Shown in pieces: positions 63,894-64,000 of a stretch of 64,000 nucleotides of DNA. The position numbers and the translations under genes were made by a program. The stretch's first letter is position 1, and each line of letters begins with the position of its first letter. This stretch comes from Smithella sp. GTDB taxonomy: Bacteria > Desulfobacterota > Syntrophia > Syntrophales > Smithellaceae. Under the pieces are notes generated by a model that was not told the DNA's origin, ran no database searches, and worked only from the letters and a program-made list of their open reading frames with translations. The stretch is from positions 1 through 64,000 of the forward strand of contig JAAZHX010000266.1 in assembly GCA_012510495.1 (NCBI GenBank), read 5' to 3'.

Positions 63894-64000
63894 ATGAGAG
63901 TAAATTCCATTCAAACCGTCACGCCTGACGAAGCCGTCCGGGCCGTTCGCTCCGGCGATCACGTCCATATCAGCGCGACGTCCAACACTCCCGTGTGCCT
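63894..64000 (+). CDS. CoA-transferase / acetyl-CoA hydrolase family, N-terminal start (runs off the window)
   Basis: The frame begins MRVNSIQTVTPDEAVRAVRS and continues GDHVHISATSNTPVC, the typical N-terminus of 4-hydroxybutyrate CoA-transferase/acetyl-CoA hydrolase proteins. It is cut by the window edge. The ribosome site is weak, so the start is provisional. It would be the second CoA-transferase of this cluster. Confidence 0.7.
   Translation, partial: MRVNSIQTVTPDEAVRAVRSGDHVHISATSNTPVC

Overview
The window reads as a GC-rich bacterial chromosome segment, probably from an anaerobic Desulfobacterota of the Syntrophales type (Syntrophus/Smithella-like). This is inferred from gene content: a split F-type ATP synthase operon with paired b' and b subunits, gene sets for acyl-CoA and CoA-transfer chemistry, a MreBCD-PBP2-RodA-bactofilin shape cluster, and many small lipoproteins. 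No 16S or ribosomal marker is present, so the assignment is tentative.

Layout. 1-3.9 kb is an AT-richer patch with a possible broken C-terminal gene end, a SHOCT lipoprotein and a secreted caspase-like protein carrying three DUF1566/Lcl modules. 4-9 kb holds a CrtC-like lipocalin lipoprotein, a SulP transporter, a half-length periplasmic-binding lipoprotein, a glycine-zipper lipoprotein and a TerB-like protein. 9-21 kb is housekeeping: purC, tRNA-Arg, ftsY-phosphatase-ftcD, a CBS protein, smc, moaA-methyltransferase-radical SAM, and greA. 21-27 kb is the ATP synthase operon (b', b, delta, alpha, gamma, beta, epsilon; no a or c subunit here). 27-33 kb is mreB-mreC-mreD-mrdA-rodA-bactofilin, divergent from a PpiD-like chaperone. 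tRNA-Ala and tRNA-Leu follow at 35 kb, then a graveyard of broken mobile and defence genes (35.6-37.5 kb).

37.7-42.3 kb is an overlapping operon of glutamate dehydrogenase, a large protein combining receiver-like and pyruvate-phosphate-dikinase ATP-binding domains, and a small cysteine-containing ORF. 42.5-49.8 kb is the most interesting block. A RuBisCO-like protein (form IV, with altered active site), a GSA-aminomutase-like class III aminotransferase, an FGGY sugar kinase and a zinc-phospholipase-C-fold protein form one operon, and a second FGGY kinase converges on it. The next operon encodes GAPDH, PGK and triosephosphate isomerase. I infer a pathway that phosphorylates an unknown polyol, ketose or sugar acid, processes it with the RuBisCO-like protein, and may deliver C3 phosphates to lower glycolysis. 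I do not recognise this exact gene combination.

53.7-64 kb holds two secreted small proteins with near-consensus promoters, a RCK-gated potassium channel, an iron-sulfur-flavoprotein-like protein, an M23 peptidase and a universal stress protein. A CoA metabolism run ends the window: a DapB-like dehydrogenase, a CoA-transferase fused to a GNAT domain, a thiolase with an unusual insertion, a broken alpha/beta hydrolase, and the start of a second CoA-transferase.
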